From Echinicola sp. 20G (GTDB taxonomy: Bacteria; Bacteroidota; Bacteroidia; Cytophagales; Cyclobacteriaceae): a stretch of 64,000 nucleotides of DNA. Positions 62,005 to 64,000 of the stretch are shown in pieces. The notes under the pieces were generated by a model that worked only from the letters and a program-made list of their open reading frames with translations, searched no databases and had not been told where the DNA came from. The position numbers and the translations under genes are program-made. Numbering within the stretch: the first letter of the stretch is position 1; each line of letters begins with the position of its first letter. The stretch covers positions 2,858,501-2,922,500 of the forward strand of contig NZ_AP024154.1 of NCBI RefSeq assembly GCF_015533855.1. The letters run 5' to 3'.

Positions 62005-62343
62005 TTAATCCCACTTCAAATCTTCTCCGAAATTATCTTCGGAACTGGTCTCAGCTTCAGCCTCGTATTGAGAGAAGTCAAAATCAGCCATTAATTCATT
62101 TTTGACGTGATCTACAGTGTCTTGTAATGCATCAACGAACTTGGCAAAGTCTTCTTTGTAAAGAAAGATTTTGTGCTTTTCATAAACGAAATTGTCATCT
62201 CTAACTTTTCGTTTGCTTTCAGTGATGGTAAGGTAATAATCGTTTGATCTCGTAGACTTTACATCAAAAAAGTAAGTTCTTTTTCCTGCTTTTACTTTTC
62301 TTGAGAAAATCTCCTCTCTGTCGTTTCCTTTATGCTCTTCCAC
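62005..62343 (-). CDS. DUF3276 PUR-type nucleic-acid-binding protein
   Basis: A 112-residue cytoplasmic protein. The PUR-like repeat (EEIFSRKVKAGKRTYFFDVKSTRSNDYYLTITESKR and KHKIFLYKEDFAKFVDALQDTVDHVK) is the DUF3276 family of Bacteroidota and spirochaetes, related to eukaryotic PUR-alpha and binding single-stranded DNA/RNA. The acidic C-terminus (YEAEAETSSEDNFGEDLKWD) is typical. It is separated from the PerM-type gene by a structured 128-base gap. Confidence 0.85.
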   Translation of the reverse strand: MEEHKGNDREEIFSRKVKAGKRTYFFDVKSTRSNDYYLTITESKRKVRDDNFVYEKHKIFLYKEDFAKFVDALQDTVDHVKNELMADFDFSQYEAEAETSSEDNFGEDLKWD

Positions 62344-62512
62344 TTTCCAAAATTTTTAATTACTTATATCAAGGATTTATAATACGAATGACAAGTTAAA
62401 TCAATTCGGGATTTAAATTCAAGGTCTTGGTAGGTTTTTTTTTAAGAAGGGTGCTGTTTTTTGTATAAAGCTTTAAAAGTCAGGTGTTTTTTTGGGAAAC
62501 TGGTAAAAAGAA

Positions 62513-62538
62513 AAAGGAGCGATGTTTGTCGCTCCTTT
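62513..62538 (-). terminator. Terminator after the ferredoxin gene
   Basis: A perfect 10-bp stem aaaggagcga (62513-62522) / tcgctccttt (62529-62538), 6-base loop, followed by T-rich sequence on the minus strand. It begins 3 bases after the ferredoxin stop. Confidence 0.85.
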
Positions 62539-62541
62539 ATG

Positions 62542-62889
62542 TTATTCTGCGTGTAAATATTCTTTCTTCGCCAAAAGCTCTTCTTCAGATTCAGGGTTGT
62601 CAGGATCGTCAACGCAACAGTCCACAGGGCAAACAGCGGCACACTGAGGCTCCTCGTGAAATCCTGTACACTCTGTACATTTCTCGGTAACGATATAGTA
62701 AAATTCATCAGAAACAGGCTCCTGAGGTTCTTCAGCGTCAATCACTGTACCGTCTTCCAGCTTTACCTCTTTGAGTTCAGTTCCACCGCCCCATGTCCAT
62801 TCGATGCCACCTTCATAGATCGCAGTGTTAGGGCATTCAGGTTCGCATGCACCGCAGTTGATGCATTCGTCGGTTATCATTATTGCCAT
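62542..62889 (-). CDS. 2[4Fe-4S] ferredoxin
   Basis: A 115-residue soluble electron carrier from the ATG at 62889, which has the ribosome site aggag 8 bases upstream. The upstream frame to 62952 is a membrane-like nonsense extension. N-terminal cluster motif [12 protein letters not shown] and C-terminal [22 protein letters not shown] give two 4Fe-4S sites, with an insert between them that makes it longer than clostridial forms. It faces a LuxC-like acyl-CoA reductase gene across a shared regulatory gap, an arrangement often seen in this phylum. Confidence 0.92.
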   Translation of the reverse strand: MAIMITDECINCGACEPECPNTAIYEGGIEWTWGGGTELKEVKLEDGTVIDAEEPQEPVSDEFYYIVTEKCTECTGFHEEPQCAAVCPVDCCVDDPDNPESEEELLAKKEYLHAE

Positions 62890-62916
62890 TATAATCTCCT
62901 TTTTTAATTTCGAATT

Positions 62917-62947
62917 CAAAATTAAGAAGCATATAACAATATACCAA
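62917..62947 (-). promoter_or_regulatory. Ferredoxin promoter
   Basis: On the minus strand TTG (62947-62945), 20 bases, TAATTTTG (62924-62917). It starts 28 bases before the ATG. Confidence 0.5.
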
Positions 62948-63025
62948 TACAAATATTGATTCGCTAAATAATTTATAATGAATCTAGCTTAGAATTCCAA
63001 AATTCACTTTTTAATGACAAATAAA

Positions 63026-63033
63026 TATCTTTG
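63026..63033 (+). promoter_or_regulatory. -7 element of the acyl-CoA reductase gene
   Basis: TATCTTTG matches TAnnTTTG, 27 bases before the ATG at 63061. No -33 match is evident. Confidence 0.45.
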
Positions 63034-63060
63034 TGGTCTTATACAAAAAAAGACAACGAA

Positions 63061-64000
63061 ATGACCCTTCAGGAGAGAATCAATGCTTTTGCTGCTTTAG
63101 GAAAGAAGCTATCATCTTTGCCCGATTATGAAATTGATGAATTGGCTTTTAGGGCTGAGAATAATAACAATTGGTTTACTCCTGACCAAGTGAAACTAGC
63201 ACTTCAGGGCTTGGTACAGCTCTTGGATGAAGAGGCCTTGAATAATTGGATGGCAAAATATCAGGTCAAAGATCAACCAGAACCTAAAACAGTTGGGGTA
63301 ATGATGGCTGGGAATATACCTGCGGTCGGGTTTCATGATTTAATGGCAGTTTTGTTGACAGGGCATATTGCTCACGTAAAGTTGAGTTCTACTGATCAGG
63401 TACTGCTTAAATGGTTGGTAAAGGAGTTGATAGAGTTAGCCCCTTATTTTGAGGATAAAGTGTTTTTTGAGGACATGCTAAAAGGCAAGGATGCCTACAT
63501 TGCGACGGGGAGTGATAACTCGGCCCGCTATTTTGAGTATTATTTTGGAAAATTCCCAAGTATTATTAGGAAAAACAGGACTTCAATTGCGGTGCTTGAT
63601 GGTTCAGAATCAGCCTTGGATTATAAAGAATTAGCTAAGGATATTTTTCAATATTTCGGCCTTGGTTGCAGAAATGTTTCCAAAGTTTACCTGAAAAGTG
63701 AATCACAGATAAAGGATTTTCTGACGGCTATCGAGGGCTACCATTTTGTGTTAAGCCACCATAAATACCTTAATAATTACGATTATAATAAATCCATTTA
63801 CCTTGTAAATGGTGATGTTCATCTGGATAATGGGTTTTTACTCTGTAAGCCAAGTGAGGAGTTGGTTTCTCCAGTTGCGGTTCTTTATTATGAGGTATAT
63901 GAGGAGGTAGAACAGTTAATGGAAAAAATAAAAGAAAAGGAAGATAAAATCCAATGCATTGTAAGTAGAGGAGGATGGTATCCAAGCAGTTTTGAATTTG
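63061..64000 (+). CDS. Acyl-CoA reductase, LuxC-like (3' end outside window)
   Basis: The frame from ATG 63061 (MTLQERINAFAALGKKLSSL) stays open to the right edge, about 313 residues visible. VGVMMAGNIPAVGFHDLMAVLLTGHIAHVKLSS is the LuxC-type nucleotide/substrate-binding block. GLGCRNVSKVYL carries the probable catalytic Cys near residue 205. It resembles the fatty-acid reductase that makes aldehydes. In non-luminous Bacteroidota its product is unknown. The last part of the protein is missing. Confidence 0.88.
   Translation, partial: MTLQERINAFAALGKKLSSLPDYEIDELAFRAENNNNWFTPDQVKLALQGLVQLLDEEALNNWMAKYQVKDQPEPKTVGVMMAGNIPAVGFHDLMAVLLTGHIAHVKLSSTDQVLLKWLVKELIELAPYFEDKVFFEDMLKGKDAYIATGSDNSARYFEYYFGKFPSIIRKNRTSIAVLDGSESALDYKELAKDIFQYFGLGCRNVSKVYLKSESQIKDFLTAIEGYHFVLSHHKYLNNYDYNKSIYLVNGDVHLDNGFLLCKPSEELVSPVAVLYYEVYEEVEQLMEKIKEKEDKIQCIVSRGGWYPSSFEF

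Noticed and set aside
62442..62741. A 99-codon minus-strand frame overlapping the ferredoxin gene
   Set aside because: It crosses the ferredoxin terminator and overlaps its second cluster motif in another frame; shadow.

Overview
The window reads as chromosome of a member of the Bacteroidota, most likely order Cytophagales, family Cyclobacteriaceae (inference). The grounds are SusC/SusD pairs, many lipoproteins with short lipoboxes, a type IX secretion plug-domain protein, a DUF3276 PUR-type protein, a LuxC-like acyl-CoA reductase beside a 4Fe-4S ferredoxin, and repeated matches to the Bacteroidota promoter (TTTG, about 19 bases, TAnnTTTG). I saw no tRNA gene, rRNA gene, insertion sequence or CRISPR array. 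One small SRP RNA gene is present.

Layout. 1-9 kb: a class V aminotransferase cut by the left edge, a small Cys-rich exported peptide paired with a 6-bladed beta-propeller lipoprotein, proC, valS, fahA. 8-13 kb: on the minus strand, a membrane-bound AraC-type regulator, a TonB-dependent receptor and an exported tyrosine phosphatase. 13-34.7 kb: a polysaccharide utilization locus, almost all on the minus strand. It runs from a membrane sensor fused to a transposase-type zinc ribbon/HTH, through SusC, SusD, a LamG lipoprotein, GH144, GH3, an esterase, a second GH144 and a GH43, to a sulfatase. A further sulfatase and a frameshifted outer-membrane protein lie beyond. Two GH144 enzymes plus a GH3 point to beta-1,2-glucan (sophoro-oligosaccharide or cyclic glucan) as a substrate. 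The GH43 and sulfatases suggest an additional or different sulfated glycan.

34.8-38.3 kb: flavin reductase, ftsE-like gene, fructose-6-phosphate aldolase/transaldolase, SRP RNA and small genes. 38.5-50.5 kb is an amino-acid block on the plus strand: trpEGDCFBA plus a DAHP synthase behind a leader peptide with three Trp codons and an attenuator; then phenylalanine 4-hydroxylase behind its own leader peptide with four Tyr codons and a complete terminator/antiterminator pair; then hisHAF-hisIE behind a promoter and hairpin. The Tyr leader fits feedback by the product of the hydroxylase, tyrosine.

50.5-64 kb: S41 peptidase, a TetR/ABC1-kinase pair, a sorbosone dehydrogenase-like lipoprotein, an ABC-F ATPase, a T9SS plug-domain protein, a stand-alone Cas6-like protein without visible CRISPR, ychF, an AI-2E/PerM-type membrane protein, a DUF3276 gene, ferredoxin and an acyl-CoA reductase cut by the right edge.

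The points most worth a second look are the Tyr-codon attenuator in front of the phenylalanine hydroxylase gene, the 7TM sensor carrying an IS1595-type DNA-binding module next to the glucan locus, and the orphan Cas6.
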